Position numbers and translations under genes: made by a program | Notes under the pieces: model-generated | What the model saw: only the letters and a program-made list of their open reading frames with translations | Database searches by the model: none | What the model was told of the DNA's origin: nothing | Shown: positions 8,104 to 17,512 of the stretch, one piece after another | Layout: every line of letters starts with the position of its first letter | How positions within the stretch are numbered: position 1 is the stretch's first letter | NCBI GenBank assembly: GCA_965230965.1 | Contig: OZ246401.1 | Span: 806,001 to 870,000, forward strand | Reading direction: 5' to 3' | Source of the DNA: OLB23 sp965230965 | GTDB taxonomy: Bacteria; Patescibacteriota; Microgenomatia; UBA1406; HO2-37-13b | DNA: 64,000 nt

Positions 8104-8610
8104 ATGGATGAGCAAGTTGAGGTTATTGACGAATCAGGAAAGATTCTACAAGTAATTGCAAAAAAAGAAGCACACGAAAAAGGCTTGTTGCACAAATGCG
8201 TTGTCGCTGAACTTATTGACTCGCAAGGTAATTGGATATTAACACAACCATCCTCTGGTCGTCAGGATGAGGGCCAATTTGTTTCGCCAATTGGTGGTCA
8301 CGTAACTGCGGGCGAAACGGATGAACAGGCACTTATTCGAGAAACGCAAGAAGAAGCAAGTATTACACCGAAAAATTTTAAGCTCGTAGGAAAAGCAATT
8401 TTTAATCGCGAAGTTATAGGGCGCAAAGAAAACCATCAATTTCTTCTTTATGAGATTTATACTGATGAAGAGCCTATCCTAAGCCACGAGGGTGTTGCAT
8501 TTAAAAAGTTTTCACCCGAAGAAATTAAGCGCGTCTACTACGAAGACCCAAAGCAATTCGGCGACGCCTTTGTGTTTGTTCTCGAGAATCTATACCCGCA
8601 TCTTTTATAA
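8104..8610 (+). CDS. Nudix hydrolase (IPP-isomerase-like group)
   Basis: Nudix protein of 168 aa. The box G-x5-E-x7-RE-x2-EE is complete (GHVTAGE ... RETQEEAS), so Mg2+-dependent hydrolysis of a nucleoside-diphosphate-linked substrate is expected. The N-terminal VIDESGKILQVIAKKEAHEKGLLH pattern resembles the IPP isomerase-like/YfcD subgroup. The start at 8104 is preferred over an upstream ATG at 8068 because an extended -10 ends 6 nt before it. Its last 86 nt overlap the convergent coiled-coil gene. Confidence 0.88.
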   Translation: MDEQVEVIDESGKILQVIAKKEAHEKGLLHKCVVAELIDSQGNWILTQPSSGRQDEGQFVSPIGGHVTAGETDEQALIRETQEEASITPKNFKLVGKAIFNREVIGRKENHQFLLYEIYTDEEPILSHEGVAFKKFSPEEIKRVYYEDPKQFGDAFVFVLENLYPHLL

Positions 8611-8863
8611 CAAACGATTCGAGAACTTTTACTCTTCTTGCTGTTGAAATGATCTCATCGTCAAAAAATTTTTGTGTTACATGTAAATCACCTTTTATCT
8701 TCCTGATATCTTTTTTAATTACAGCAATCTCCTTCCAAATTTTTTCAATTTCTTTATGCAAACCGATAAGCTCAACCAATATATAACCGTAGTGATTCTC
8801 CAATTTAGTCATTCTTTTATCGATTATTGCTGTGATTCGATCTAAATCCTCTTTGGTCAACAT
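8525..8863 (-). CDS. hypothetical coiled-coil protein
   Basis: Protein of 112 aa, rich in Lys, Glu and Ile with heptad-like spacing from about residues 5 to 75. No catalytic motif. No family recognised, but similar short coiled-coil ORFs are common in CPR genomes. TATATT ends 6 nt before the ATG. The basic, Arg-rich C-terminus (residues ~85-112) is encoded antisense to the end of the Nudix gene, an unusually long convergent overlap (86 nt), so the tail may not be under functional constraint. Confidence 0.6.
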   Translation of the reverse strand: MLTKEDLDRITAIIDKRMTKLENHYGYILVELIGLHKEIEKIWKEIAVIKKDIRKIKGDLHVTQKFFDDEIISTARRVKVLESFVIKDAGIDSREQTQRRRRIALGLRSRRA

Positions 8864-8948
8864 GCAACCAATATACTAAACAGTTATTAAAAAACTATTA
8901 AGCCATTAGGCTAGAAGGAATATCAGATAAATTTGCTACAATATCCAC

Positions 8949-9470
8949 ATGCACATTACCCTATACATGGCTGTAACCATCGATGGCTACATAGCGAAAA
9001 CTGACGGCGATTCGGATTGGGTCTCACCCACTGATGCTGAAAATTTTGATCAAGTCATGCACGAATACGGATGTATTATCGTAGGAAGAAAAACGTTCGA
9101 TCAGTTTCAGGGTGATCTTTATCCTGTCGAAGGAATTCTCAATGTTGTTGTGACAAATACTACTGATCTGAAAAACGAATCCGCAGGTGTTTATTTTATA
9201 AAACCATCAGCAGAAGATATCGTTCGCTTAATAATGGAAAAAGGGCATGAAAAAGCGCTTTTGATTGGCGGAGGGACAGTAAATGGACTTTTTGCTAAAG
9301 CAGGTTTGATTAATGAGGTTATTGTGAGTTTCCATCCATTAGCCTTCGGAAAAGGCATTCGTTTGTTTGAGGATGTTGAGATTGATATGAAGTTGAAATT
9401 AACTTCTTCTGAAACTCTTGAAGATGGAGTTGTTCGAGCAAGGTACTCTGTTGCTTCTAGAGAAAATTGA
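8949..9470 (+). CDS. dihydrofolate reductase-family (RibD C-terminal-like) protein
   Basis: NADPH-binding reductase-like protein of 173 aa. It starts MHITLYMAVTIDGYIA, followed by GRKTFDQF and LIGGGTVNGLF, all typical of the RibD_C/DHFR-like family. It is predicted to reduce a pterin- or pyrimidine-like substrate; it is not clearly the folate enzyme FolA. TGCTACAAT ends 6 nt before the ATG (leaderless). The stop TGA is the first part of a GACCC-hairpin repeat. A second family member lies at 18448-19044. Confidence 0.85.
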   Translation: MHITLYMAVTIDGYIAKTDGDSDWVSPTDAENFDQVMHEYGCIIVGRKTFDQFQGDLYPVEGILNVVVTNTTDLKNESAGVYFIKPSAEDIVRLIMEKGHEKALLIGGGTVNGLFAKAGLINEVIVSFHPLAFGKGIRLFEDVEIDMKLKLTSSETLEDGVVRARYSVASREN

Positions 9471-9500
9471 CCCACGATATGACCCGTTTTGGGTCTAAAA
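9466..9500. repeat. GACCC-hairpin repeat, copy 1
   Basis: Contains TTGACCCAC, then TATGACCC-GTTTT-GGGTC. The 5-bp stem GACCC/GGGTC has a 5-nt loop. It is one of three copies in the window (others at 15827-15870 and 22671-22715), all directly at gene 3' ends. Probably a terminator-like or REP-like dispersed element. This copy lies between convergent genes. Confidence 0.65.
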
Positions 9501-9510
9501 GATGTACGCT

Positions 9511-10374
9511 TTATTGCGACAACTGGAATGCTCCGTATATCATGACCGCTGCAGCAGTAAAGCGAATCGCATAGATTTTTGCTGTATGTTTCTCAAGTAA
9601 CTTTGGAGCAAATACAGAAAACAAAGCTGCAAGGATCATTGAAAAAGGAATCGACATAATAACTGATGTTTTTCCCACATTTACCGCAAGTGCTGAGGTC
9701 AAAGCAAAGTTGGTAACCGTTTGCAATATCCCCATTAATCCCACAGGCCATACATGATGCAATCTTATTTTGAATAGATCTTTTTTAAACAAAGGATAGG
9801 TCAAGGCAACAAAAGTAAGACTTATTACACCAACCCATAAATTAATAGTCCATACATCATTATATTGAGATGCCCATTTTGTAGATGTGTTGCTCAAGGC
9901 AAGAAACGCCATTGCTGCAAGTGCAATACCGATCGATGGGCTAAAGAATGATTTGAAATTGATCTTTTCGTCTATCGTCGCGAAAATTCCAGCTGAGATC
10001 ACAATGGCAGAGAGCACAATTTGATACATTGATAATGTTTCTCGAAAGAAGAAAACGCCGAGAAGAACAGCAAATATTGAACGAAAATTAAACAGAGGTG
10101 CAATAGTCGAAACATCTAAACGGTAAATTGAAAGGACATAAAACAGGTAAAAAAGTGTTCCAAATAAAGCGGAAAAAATAATTGGTATCCAATATGTCGG
10201 AATGCTTGCATGATTTATTATTGCTAACGGCACAATAATAATGACACCAACAAGTGTCCATAGTAGATTAAAGAGCCACGGATTGGCTATAGAATGTTTA
10301 CTCGTTAATTTGCTGATGATGATAATGAGTCCAGAAGTAATAGCAGCGGTCCAAGCAAATAAAATATATGACAT
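9511..10374 (-). CDS. EamA/DMT-type membrane transporter
   Basis: Drug/metabolite transporter superfamily protein of 287 aa with about 10 short transmembrane helices in two five-helix halves, the usual EamA duplication. Substrate unknown, likely a small metabolite or amino acid exporter. TATAAT ends 6 nt before the ATG and overlaps the end of the upstream HAD gene, so it can be transcribed alone or from the HAD promoter. Confidence 0.82.
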   Translation of the reverse strand: MSYILFAWTAAITSGLIIIISKLTSKHSIANPWLFNLLWTLVGVIIIVPLAIINHASIPTYWIPIIFSALFGTLFYLFYVLSIYRLDVSTIAPLFNFRSIFAVLLGVFFFRETLSMYQIVLSAIVISAGIFATIDEKINFKSFFSPSIGIALAAMAFLALSNTSTKWASQYNDVWTINLWVGVISLTFVALTYPLFKKDLFKIRLHHVWPVGLMGILQTVTNFALTSALAVNVGKTSVIMSIPFSMILAALFSVFAPKLLEKHTAKIYAIRFTAAAVMIYGAFQLSQ

Positions 10375-10381
10375 GTGCTCA

Positions 10382-10975
10382 TTATACTAAGTACTTCTCT
10401 ATTCGCCCGAGGAAATCTTCGTAACTTGAGTAAAACTCTGCATGAATTCCCAGCTCTTTCGCCCCATCAACATTGCGCTGTGTGTCATCCCAAAAGAGAA
10501 CTTCTTCCGGCTTTTTCTGAATTTTTTCAAGAATATATGTAAAAAAAGCAGCATCCGGCTTGCAGAACCCTATTTCATTTGAAGCAAACATACCATCGAA
10601 TAACGGTCCAAATTCCATATATTCAGTCATATATTGTGAGCGATATTTTTCTTGATTTGTAGCAACATAGCAAGATATTCCTTTTTCTCTGAGGGTTTGA
10701 ATATAATCTAGAATGCGCTTATCTAGCTGATGTTCCACATTAAACCAAAGCTTTAAAAATTCATCAACACTCCCCTCCCAACCCCACCTTGGTAAAAACG
10801 GAGCAATTTCTTCTTTCAGATCAGCTCTCCCAATAAGACAGTCTTTAAAAGCGCCCTTATAAAATGGTGTGGTCATTTCAAGGGAGATATGAAGGTCGTC
10901 GGCAAGATGGTCAGAAAATTTTTTCTCAGCAGTAATCAGTACGCCATCGGCATCAAAGAGAATTGTGGTAATCAT
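10382..10975 (-). CDS. HAD-superfamily hydrolase
   Basis: Phosphatase-like HAD protein of 197 aa. Motif I is FDADGVL (nucleophile Asp9, acid Asp11), motif II is VATNQEK, a Lys occurs in FCKPDAAFF (motif III) and motif IV is FWDDTQRN. The helical cap lies between residues ~20 and 85. All catalytic positions are intact. Phosphate ester substrate unknown. TGTTATACT lies 7 nt before the ATG. It is the first gene of a two-gene run with the EamA transporter. Confidence 0.87.
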   Translation of the reverse strand: MITTILFDADGVLITAEKKFSDHLADDLHISLEMTTPFYKGAFKDCLIGRADLKEEIAPFLPRWGWEGSVDEFLKLWFNVEHQLDKRILDYIQTLREKGISCYVATNQEKYRSQYMTEYMEFGPLFDGMFASNEIGFCKPDAAFFTYILEKIQKKPEEVLFWDDTQRNVDGAKELGIHAEFYSSYEDFLGRIEKYLV

Positions 10976-11053
10976 AAATTAAAGTATAACAAAATTCCCA
11001 TCCTCTTCCTATAGGCTTGTATTTTGCCTCAAAAGAATGTATACTTTCCCCTT

Positions 11054-12481
11054 ATGAAAAAAATAAAAACTATCGGCCGAAAGTTAACTCAAAAAGCAAC
11101 AATTATTAAGAAAAAAATCAATGAAAACCCCCTCAGATTTTTTTATGCCTCACTCGTCTCTCTCGTATTGCTCATTATTATAGGAAATATTCTTAGAAAA
11201 CCAGCTCCAGAACCAAAAGAAACTGCAGTAACCCCTCATAAAGTAGCTATATACGCTCTCGGCGCCTCTCCAGAAGTCACCGTTACAGGTGAGATTGAAA
11301 AATCGGGTGTTGTTAAAATAGTTGCCCTCACTTCAGGAGTGGTACAAAAGATAAACTTCCGCGAAGGTGCGACTGTTGCAAAAGGTGCCGTACTTATGCG
11401 TTTAGCCTCAAATTACCATGGAGGAAACGCATTGAGTGTCCAAAGACAGCTTGCTGCAGTGCAATATCAACAGGTTTTAGATACATATGATGATCAGAAG
11501 GATCTTATCGAAAAGCAAAAGCAGAGCGCACAAAAACTTGATGCGCAGTCAGCAGATCTGCGCCAAATTACGAAGGATTCTATTGCAGGCACAAAAGACC
11601 TTATCTCACTCAATAGCAGCATTCTTTCTAAGCTTGATGCAAACATAGCTGTTTTAGAGGCAGATCCGGTAACAAATGCCGATATGATTCTTGCTACAAA
11701 ACAGATAAAAAGCCAATTTTTAGCAGCACAAAGTCAGTCAAACAGCGCTTTGAAACAAGCCGAATACCAATCGGCCGATGATAAAAAACCTGCTGAACTT
11801 TCACAACTTCAGCGCGATATAACAGTCAAGCAGCTCGATATGCAAGCAAAGATGCTTGATGTACAAAAAGAAGTCAGTCGTTTACAGCTATCTTTAGCTC
11901 GCATTAGTGAAGGTATGACTACTCCTGCGGCTCCATTTCGTGGAACTGTGCAGCGCGTTTTCGTAAAAGAAGGCGAAGTTGTTAATCCTGGTACCCCACT
12001 CGCCATTGTATCGCAAACGCAAGATGATCCTATTACCGTGGTTGCGTACGTAAGTAGGGATATTGCTCAAAAAATTTCCACATCTGTACCTGCCAATATC
12101 ACCATTGGTTCAGAAACAGTATCATTGGTTCCTCACTTCGTCTCAACCGATGCTATAGATACCGGATTGTATGGTGTGTATTTTGTACTGCCACAAAGCT
12201 ATCTTTCTAAAGTTACAGATAAAGATCATGTAACTATTCATCTTTCTCTTATGTCTGAGAAGGCCCTGACTACTGTCCCGTATATTCCAATAGATGCAGT
12301 GCATCAAACATCGACATCGGCCTTCGTCTTTGTAGTCAAAGATGGAAAAGCTGCTGCTCATAAAGTTGTCCTTGGAACGGTTTTTGGATCTCTCGTACAA
12401 GTGACTGGTTTATCGAGCAGCGACAAGGTTATTTTGGACAGGACTGTTACCGAAGGTACGCCTGTCACGATCTCGCAATAA
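11054..12481 (+). CDS. membrane-fusion / periplasmic-adaptor-like protein
   Basis: HlyD/RND-adaptor-like protein of 475 aa. The N-terminus is basic and followed by one transmembrane segment (about residues 26-50). Then come a lipoyl-like half (KSGVVKIVALTSGVV... EGATV), a long coiled-coil hairpin (about 130-290, Gln/Lys/Asp-rich), the second lipoyl half (APFRGTVQRVFVKEGEVV) and beta domains. The start MKKIKTI at 11054 is chosen; an upstream TTG would extend the protein by 10 residues, but TATACT ends 8 nt before 11054. The RND pump gene follows after 7 nt, so the two proteins should form one complex. Confidence 0.85.
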   Translation: MKKIKTIGRKLTQKATIIKKKINENPLRFFYASLVSLVLLIIIGNILRKPAPEPKETAVTPHKVAIYALGASPEVTVTGEIEKSGVVKIVALTSGVVQKINFREGATVAKGAVLMRLASNYHGGNALSVQRQLAAVQYQQVLDTYDDQKDLIEKQKQSAQKLDAQSADLRQITKDSIAGTKDLISLNSSILSKLDANIAVLEADPVTNADMILATKQIKSQFLAAQSQSNSALKQAEYQSADDKKPAELSQLQRDITVKQLDMQAKMLDVQKEVSRLQLSLARISEGMTTPAAPFRGTVQRVFVKEGEVVNPGTPLAIVSQTQDDPITVVAYVSRDIAQKISTSVPANITIGSETVSLVPHFVSTDAIDTGLYGVYFVLPQSYLSKVTDKDHVTIHLSLMSEKALTTVPYIPIDAVHQTSTSAFVFVVKDGKAAAHKVVLGTVFGSLVQVTGLSSSDKVILDRTVTEGTPVTISQ

Positions 12482-12488
12482 TATTTCC

Positions 12489-15400
12489 ATGCCTATTAAG
12501 AAAAAAATTTCCGAGTCGGTATCATATCTTAATTCACTTAAGTTTGATACGAAGCTTTTATCGACCTTTCAGGCGCGCTATATTGCGCAGGTTCGATTTG
12601 TCATTCTTCTTATTCTGTCGATTTGTTTGTTGGGTATTGTGAGTTTTATCCAGCTTCCCCGCCGCTTAAATCCTGAAATTAAGATACCTATCGTGACCGT
12701 GGTAACAGCTCTACCAGGCGGTACGCCGGAAGATATTGAGTCTCTTATTACGATTCCGCTTGAAGATGAGCTCAATGATATAAAGGGTAAGGATACACTT
12801 ACCTCGGTTTCGTCTGAGAATGTATCGGCTATTTCGCTTCTTTTTACTTCTGATACCGACCCTGATAAGGCGCGTAATGACGTAGATAAGGCTGTTGCAT
12901 CGGTCCATGATTTACCAGAAGACGCAACAACTCCGGCAGTACAAATTGTTGATTTTGATGATCAGCCTTTTTGGAGCTTCATTATATATACAGATAATGA
13001 CGATGCCTCGCTTATGCGATTTGGAAAGCGTTTGGAAAAAGCGATTGATGATCTGCCAAAAGTTGGTAGAGTTGTGACTGCTGGACGTGAACAAGAATAT
13101 ATTCAGGTACTGTTTAAGCCAGAGAAACTCGCAGAATATAACTTAGACCCATTCTCACTTTCGCAAGCTATTAAAGCTCAAACACACTCATATCCTGCGG
13201 GATCAGTAAAAACTGAGACGTCTTCATACGCACTGGCTATAGATTCGCAGATTGAATCGATCGATGATATTCGATCAGTGCGCATTAATAGCGAGGGGCA
13301 TTCACTGAAATTGGATGATATCGCAACAATCTCTTTACAATCGCGAAAGAATGAGGCATTAAGTATGTTTGCAGATCATGAGCAAAAACCCTCAAGATCC
13401 ATTTCATTTTTTGTCTATAAAACATCAAGCGCCAATATTGATACCGCAGCAGCAGATACAAAGGTTGTAGTTGAAAGACTCTTAAAGCAAGAAAAGGGCC
13501 AATTTAAGCTTAAGACAACCATGAATACTGCAGATGATATTGCAAAACAGTTTAAAGAGCTATTTGGCGAATTTCGCTCGACATTACTTTTAGTCTTTGG
13601 ACTTTTGTTTGTATTCCTAGGTCTTCGTCAGGCTATAATTGCTTCTCTTACCATTCCGTTAACCTTCCTATCAGCATTTACTATTATTCATGCCATGGGC
13701 TTAACGCTTAATTTCTTAACAATGTTTGCACTTCTACTGTCGCTTGGATTGCTTATTGACGACACAATCGTTGTCGTTGCCGCTATGACGCGCTACTATA
13801 AAACAGGCAAATTCACCGCATATCAATCTGCGATTCTCGTCTGGAGAGACTTTATTGTTCCACTATGGTCGACAACTATAACGACTATATGGGCTTTTGT
13901 GCCGCTGCTTTTGGCCTCAGGTATTATTGGCGAATTTATTAAGCCTATTCCTATTGTGGTAACGGCGACTATGTTGTCGTCTACTTCTATAGCAACCTTT
14001 ATCACGATCCCTCTCATGATGATCTTTCTTGATCTAAAGATTCCTGTGCGAGCGGTACGCCTTGCGCGCTATCTTATTATCGCGGCAATCATTATTGTTT
14101 CAGCCATACTTATTCCTAAGACACAGGTGTTTGTCTTTACCTACGTTGCCGCGCTTTGCGTGTTTTATTTTGGCTTTTTAAGCAGAAATATAATTAAGCT
14201 TTGGTTAAATGCTCGTTCTAAAAAACAACAAAAAATTTTCAAACCTGTTTCTCGTGTCCTTCAAAGATATTCTGAATCTGGCATTATCCAGCTTGAAACC
14301 ATTGCACAAAAATATATGGTGCTTATTCGCTCTATTCTTCGCTCGCGTGCGAAGAGAATCCAGACGCTCCTGGCTATTCTTGCTTTTGTGCTCATCGCCT
14401 ACATACTCGTTGGTGTGGGCTTGGTTAAGTCTGAGTTCTTTCCAAAGACCGATGAAAACATTTTGTATGTGTCATTGGAATTACCTGCGGGTACATCGCT
14501 CGAACATATTAATGCTGAGTCGCAGCAATTTTTAGAGGCGCTCAGAGCCGTTCCCGAAGCCCTATTTACAACCGTAGAAACCGGGGCGACCTTTGATGCT
14601 CAACAAGGCAGAGCGCAGAAAAATAACGCAATGCTTGCGACATTAACGCTCGAAGACGATGCGCAACGAAAGCGATCATCACAGGATATTGCTGAAAGCC
14701 TTAGAAAATCCCTGAAGGATTACCCTACTGGGACGGTGCTCGTCCAAGAATTATCAGGAGGTCCGCCAGCCGGTGCAGATGTACAAATAAATCTTCTCGG
14801 TGAAAACCTTTCAACACTTAATGAAATCGCTGATGATTTTACTGACTATTTGAAAAAGCAGGATGGCATTGTCAATCCAGATAGAAGTGTGCAATCAGGA
14901 ACAGGAAAACTCGTGTTCAAACCCGATGCCGATGCGCTTGCTGCTCATAATATTTCCATGAGTACGCTTGGTTTATGGCTTCGCACGTATGCGAGTGGTA
15001 TTGAGCTTGATACGCTACGCCAAGAATCAGACGAAATTCCTATTGAATGGGTGTTTTATGAAAAAATGACACCGGAGAATATTCAATCCTTATCAATTCC
15101 ATTACGAGATGGATATATACCCCTTTCTGCATTAGGAAGCATTGGTCTGGAAAACAACCCTACAAAAATTACTCGCGAAAACGGTCAGCGAACTTTATCA
15201 GTTTATGCTGGCGCCGCAAAAGGATTTAATGTAAATCAGCTTAATGCAAACCTTGTAAAGTTTGCGCAACAATATTCCTTCCCCGAAGGTTACTCGTGGA
15301 AAACAGGTGGCGTTAATGAAGAAAATGAAAAATCTGTGCAATCAATTCTGCAAGCCATGATCTTATCTGGATTGCTCATTTTGATAACGATGATAATCGA

Positions 15401-15821
15401 ATTCCAATCATTTAGGCAGGCATTCCTTGCCCTGCTTATTATCCCTGTTTCGATTGCCGGTGTATTCTATATCTTTGGATTGACGGGTATTCCCCTCTCA
15501 TTCCCAGCGCTTATTGGTATTTTGGCACTATTTGGTATTGTCGTAACGCATGCTATCGTTGTTATCGAAAAGATTAATGACAACAGAAAAGAAGGATTGT
15601 CGCTAGAAGATTCAATTGTTGATGCTGCTGGAAATCGTTTGGAGCCTGTGGTCCTTACCTCACTTGCAACCATTTTTGGCCTTATTCCTATAACGCTCGC
15701 TGATCCACTATGGCAGGGACTTGGTGGTGCTATTATCGCCGGACTTATGTTCTCAGGAATGATTAAGCTTTTCCTCGTGCCGGTTCTGTACTATACCTTC
15801 TATAAAGAAAAGGAAGCATAG
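12489..15821 (+). CDS. RND-family efflux/transport permease (AcrB-like)
   Basis: Resistance-nodulation-division transporter of 1110 aa, close to the AcrB/CusA length. About 12 transmembrane helices are split by two large extracytoplasmic loops (about residues 70-360 and 680-940). In TM4 the proton-relay Asp pair is kept (LLIDDTIVVV). In TM10 the AcrB Lys of the KNA motif is replaced (FGIVVTHAIVVIE), suggesting altered proton coupling or an HAE subgroup. No outer-membrane factor gene is nearby. If the host is a monoderm CPR cell, the pump may export lipids or hydrophobic compounds to the outer leaflet. Cotranscribed with the adaptor. Confidence 0.92.
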   Translation: MPIKKKISESVSYLNSLKFDTKLLSTFQARYIAQVRFVILLILSICLLGIVSFIQLPRRLNPEIKIPIVTVVTALPGGTPEDIESLITIPLEDELNDIKGKDTLTSVSSENVSAISLLFTSDTDPDKARNDVDKAVASVHDLPEDATTPAVQIVDFDDQPFWSFIIYTDNDDASLMRFGKRLEKAIDDLPKVGRVVTAGREQEYIQVLFKPEKLAEYNLDPFSLSQAIKAQTHSYPAGSVKTETSSYALAIDSQIESIDDIRSVRINSEGHSLKLDDIATISLQSRKNEALSMFADHEQKPSRSISFFVYKTSSANIDTAAADTKVVVERLLKQEKGQFKLKTTMNTADDIAKQFKELFGEFRSTLLLVFGLLFVFLGLRQAIIASLTIPLTFLSAFTIIHAMGLTLNFLTMFALLLSLGLLIDDTIVVVAAMTRYYKTGKFTAYQSAILVWRDFIVPLWSTTITTIWAFVPLLLASGIIGEFIKPIPIVVTATMLSSTSIATFITIPLMMIFLDLKIPVRAVRLARYLIIAAIIIVSAILIPKTQVFVFTYVAALCVFYFGFLSRNIIKLWLNARSKKQQKIFKPVSRVLQRYSESGIIQLETIAQKYMVLIRSILRSRAKRIQTLLAILAFVLIAYILVGVGLVKSEFFPKTDENILYVSLELPAGTSLEHINAESQQFLEALRAVPEALFTTVETGATFDAQQGRAQKNNAMLATLTLEDDAQRKRSSQDIAESLRKSLKDYPTGTVLVQELSGGPPAGADVQINLLGENLSTLNEIADDFTDYLKKQDGIVNPDRSVQSGTGKLVFKPDADALAAHNISMSTLGLWLRTYASGIELDTLRQESDEIPIEWVFYEKMTPENIQSLSIPLRDGYIPLSALGSIGLENNPTKITRENGQRTLSVYAGAAKGFNVNQLNANLVKFAQQYSFPEGYSWKTGGVNEENEKSVQSILQAMILSGLLILITMIIEFQSFRQAFLALLIIPVSIAGVFYIFGLTGIPLSFPALIGILALFGIVVTHAIVVIEKINDNRKEGLSLEDSIVDAAGNRLEPVVLTSLATIFGLIPITLADPLWQGLGGAIIAGLMFSGMIKLFLVPVLYYTFYKEKEA

Positions 15822-15826
15822 ATAAA

Positions 15827-15870
15827 AGTGACCCACTATATGACCCGAAATGGGTCATATTTATCTATAA
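15827..15870. repeat. GACCC-hairpin repeat, copy 2
   Basis: GTGACCCACTA then TATGACCC-GAAAT-GGGTCATA (8-bp perfect stem), followed by TTTATCTATAA. It lies between the RND stop and the EamA start. The 3' end of the repeat supplies part of the TATAAT used by the next gene, so the element may combine a terminator and a promoter. Confidence 0.7.
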
Positions 15871-15877
15871 TAAGTTA

Positions 15878-16768
15878 ATGGCCTCTTCTAATAAATCACG
15901 AGCAAAAGGCATACTTTTTATTATCATCGCTTCGCTTCTGTTAGGTAGCTATGGTGTATGGTCACGACTCATTGGCGACTCTTTTGATGCGTTTTCACAA
16001 GCATGGATTCGAGCATTGATTATATCTTTGATGCTCTCTCCTGTCGTTATTTATGGAAAACATATCAAGCCATTAGCTAAGAGAGATTGGAAGTGGTTTA
16101 TTATGTTTTTTATGTCACCACTTTTCAGTCAGGCGCCTACGTTCTATGCATTTAATCACATGGACATTGGCACAGCAACCTTGCTTCTCTTCGTTTCTCT
16201 ATTGATAACCATGTATTGTGTGGGCTTTTTCTTTCTTAAAGAGAAAGTAACACTTACGAAATGTCTTTCTTTAATCATCGCCATGCTTGGATTGTTCCTT
16301 ATTTTTTCATTTTCACTTGAAAAATTTACCCTATTTTCAGGATTAATGGCATGTCTTGTGGGTGTCGTAAGCGGACTACAAGTATCTTTTTCAAAAAAGT
16401 TATCAGGCAACTATTCTCCGCTATATTTATCTTTTATTGGCTGGCTCATGGTAATACCAGCAAATATATTTGGATCTTTACTATTGGGCTCTGCAAAAAT
16501 TCCTCCCTTTTATAATTCGGCATGGATTTTCCTCTTTTGCTTTGCGCTTGCTGGTTTAGTATCGGCATGGCTTTATCTTGTCGGTCTTAAGTACGTTGAA
16601 GCAAGTATTGGTGGATTGGTGGGATTGATAGAAATTATCTTTGGTATAGCTTTTGGGATGCTTCTGTTTGGCGAACTTCTGACAGGAAGAATTATTTTTG
16701 GAGCGGTACTTATTTTGTTGGCTGCGAGTTTGCCAAATATTCAAGATTTTATTTCAGAGAGGCAATAA
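15878..16768 (+). CDS. EamA/DMT-type membrane transporter
   Basis: Integral membrane protein of 296 aa with about 10 helices in two EamA repeats (residues ~8-140 and ~155-290). The second repeat keeps the conserved pattern ending in LFGELLTGRIIFGAVLI. Predicted metabolite exporter; substrate unknown. TATAAT at 15866-15871 ends 6 nt before the ATG. The downstream Nudix gene is convergent. Paralogous to the transporter at 9511-10374. Confidence 0.83.
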   Translation: MASSNKSRAKGILFIIIASLLLGSYGVWSRLIGDSFDAFSQAWIRALIISLMLSPVVIYGKHIKPLAKRDWKWFIMFFMSPLFSQAPTFYAFNHMDIGTATLLLFVSLLITMYCVGFFFLKEKVTLTKCLSLIIAMLGLFLIFSFSLEKFTLFSGLMACLVGVVSGLQVSFSKKLSGNYSPLYLSFIGWLMVIPANIFGSLLLGSAKIPPFYNSAWIFLFCFALAGLVSAWLYLVGLKYVEASIGGLVGLIEIIFGIAFGMLLFGELLTGRIIFGAVLILLAASLPNIQDFISERQ

Positions 16769-16809
16769 CTCTTACGGTCGCTGCATCTGCATGTAGTGAA
16801 GCATAGCAT

Positions 16810-17235
16810 TTATTCTTTTTCGAGCAGTTCTATAAGAGTCTCTTTTTTGATGTACATTTCGATAGCAGCCTTATGACCGGGCAAAATATTTTCAGGTAAG
16901 ATATCAAGTGGATACCATTCCCAGCCAGCACATTTATCAGGCTCTGCAGTAACCGGTACGCCTTCATACTGATTGCAGAGATATGCAAAGTGAATAAAAT
17001 TATGATCCTCTTGGAGTTCTCTTATAGTTCCCAGGTATGTAAGACTTTTTGATTGTAATGAGGTTTCTTCATTTAGTTCTCTTTCGCCGCACGATTCAAG
17101 GGGTTCATCGAATTCAAGCCTTCCACCAGGCATGCCAAGCATGCCAGCCTTATAGCTATTTATTCTCTTACCAAGAAGAACTCGATTTTCTTTGTCTACA
17201 ACAATAATGCAAACGCCAATTCGTTCAGGCTCCAT
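16810..17235 (-). CDS. Nudix hydrolase (MutT-like)
   Basis: Nudix protein of 141 aa with the complete box (GGRLEFDE ... RELNEETS). GKRINSYKAGMLGMPGG before the box is typical of nucleotide-sanitising MutT/NUDT-like enzymes. It probably hydrolyses a damaged or surplus nucleoside triphosphate. The ATG lies 3 nt after the stop of the small zinc-ribbon gene, so the two are cotranscribed. Confidence 0.87.
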   Translation of the reverse strand: MEPERIGVCIIVVDKENRVLLGKRINSYKAGMLGMPGGRLEFDEPLESCGERELNEETSLQSKSLTYLGTIRELQEDHNFIHFAYLCNQYEGVPVTAEPDKCAGWEWYPLDILPENILPGHKAAIEMYIKKETLIELLEKE

Positions 17236-17238
17236 AGG

Positions 17239-17430
17239 CTAGAATTTTTCAGTAGCATTCAATTCTATGTGTCCACATTTCTCACATCTTATAGCATCGA
17301 CAACATACATACTGCCATCTGCAGCAGCTTGTATCGATGAAGACCATCGTGTTGGGATTGCTGCAAGTGGAGTTGGTGAAGCTAAAACACCCTTTTCGAT
17401 CATCTCTGAATTACATTTTGAACATTTCAT
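17239..17430 (-). CDS. small zinc-ribbon protein
   Basis: 63-aa protein with an N-terminal CSKC and a C-terminal CEKC pair (CxxC...CxxC), a classic zinc ribbon. A hydrophobic/Ala-rich stretch lies between the pairs. It is similar in layout to small nucleic-acid-binding Zn-ribbon proteins of unknown function. TGATATACT ends 6 nt before the ATG. First gene of a pair with the Nudix hydrolase. Confidence 0.7.
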   Translation of the reverse strand: MKCSKCNSEMIEKGVLASPTPLAAIPTRWSSSIQAAADGSMYVVDAIRCEKCGHIELNATEKF

Positions 17431-17462
17431 TGTATGAGTATATCAGACTTCTAGCATCAGCA

Positions 17463-17497
17463 GCAGGGGCTAGTGAACGAAGTTGAAACGTATTTTG
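17463..17497 (+). repeat. cassette repeat r1 (GCAGGGGCTGGTG... type)
   Basis: About 35-bp repeat reading GCAGGGGCTAGTGAACGAAG, then TTGAAACGTATTTTG. It is the leftmost of five copies, all in the same orientation on the plus strand. Its last bases run straight into the TGCTAAACT promoter of the nucleotidyltransferase gene. Confidence 0.8.
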
Positions 17498-17512
17498 TGC
17501 TAAACTAATCAT

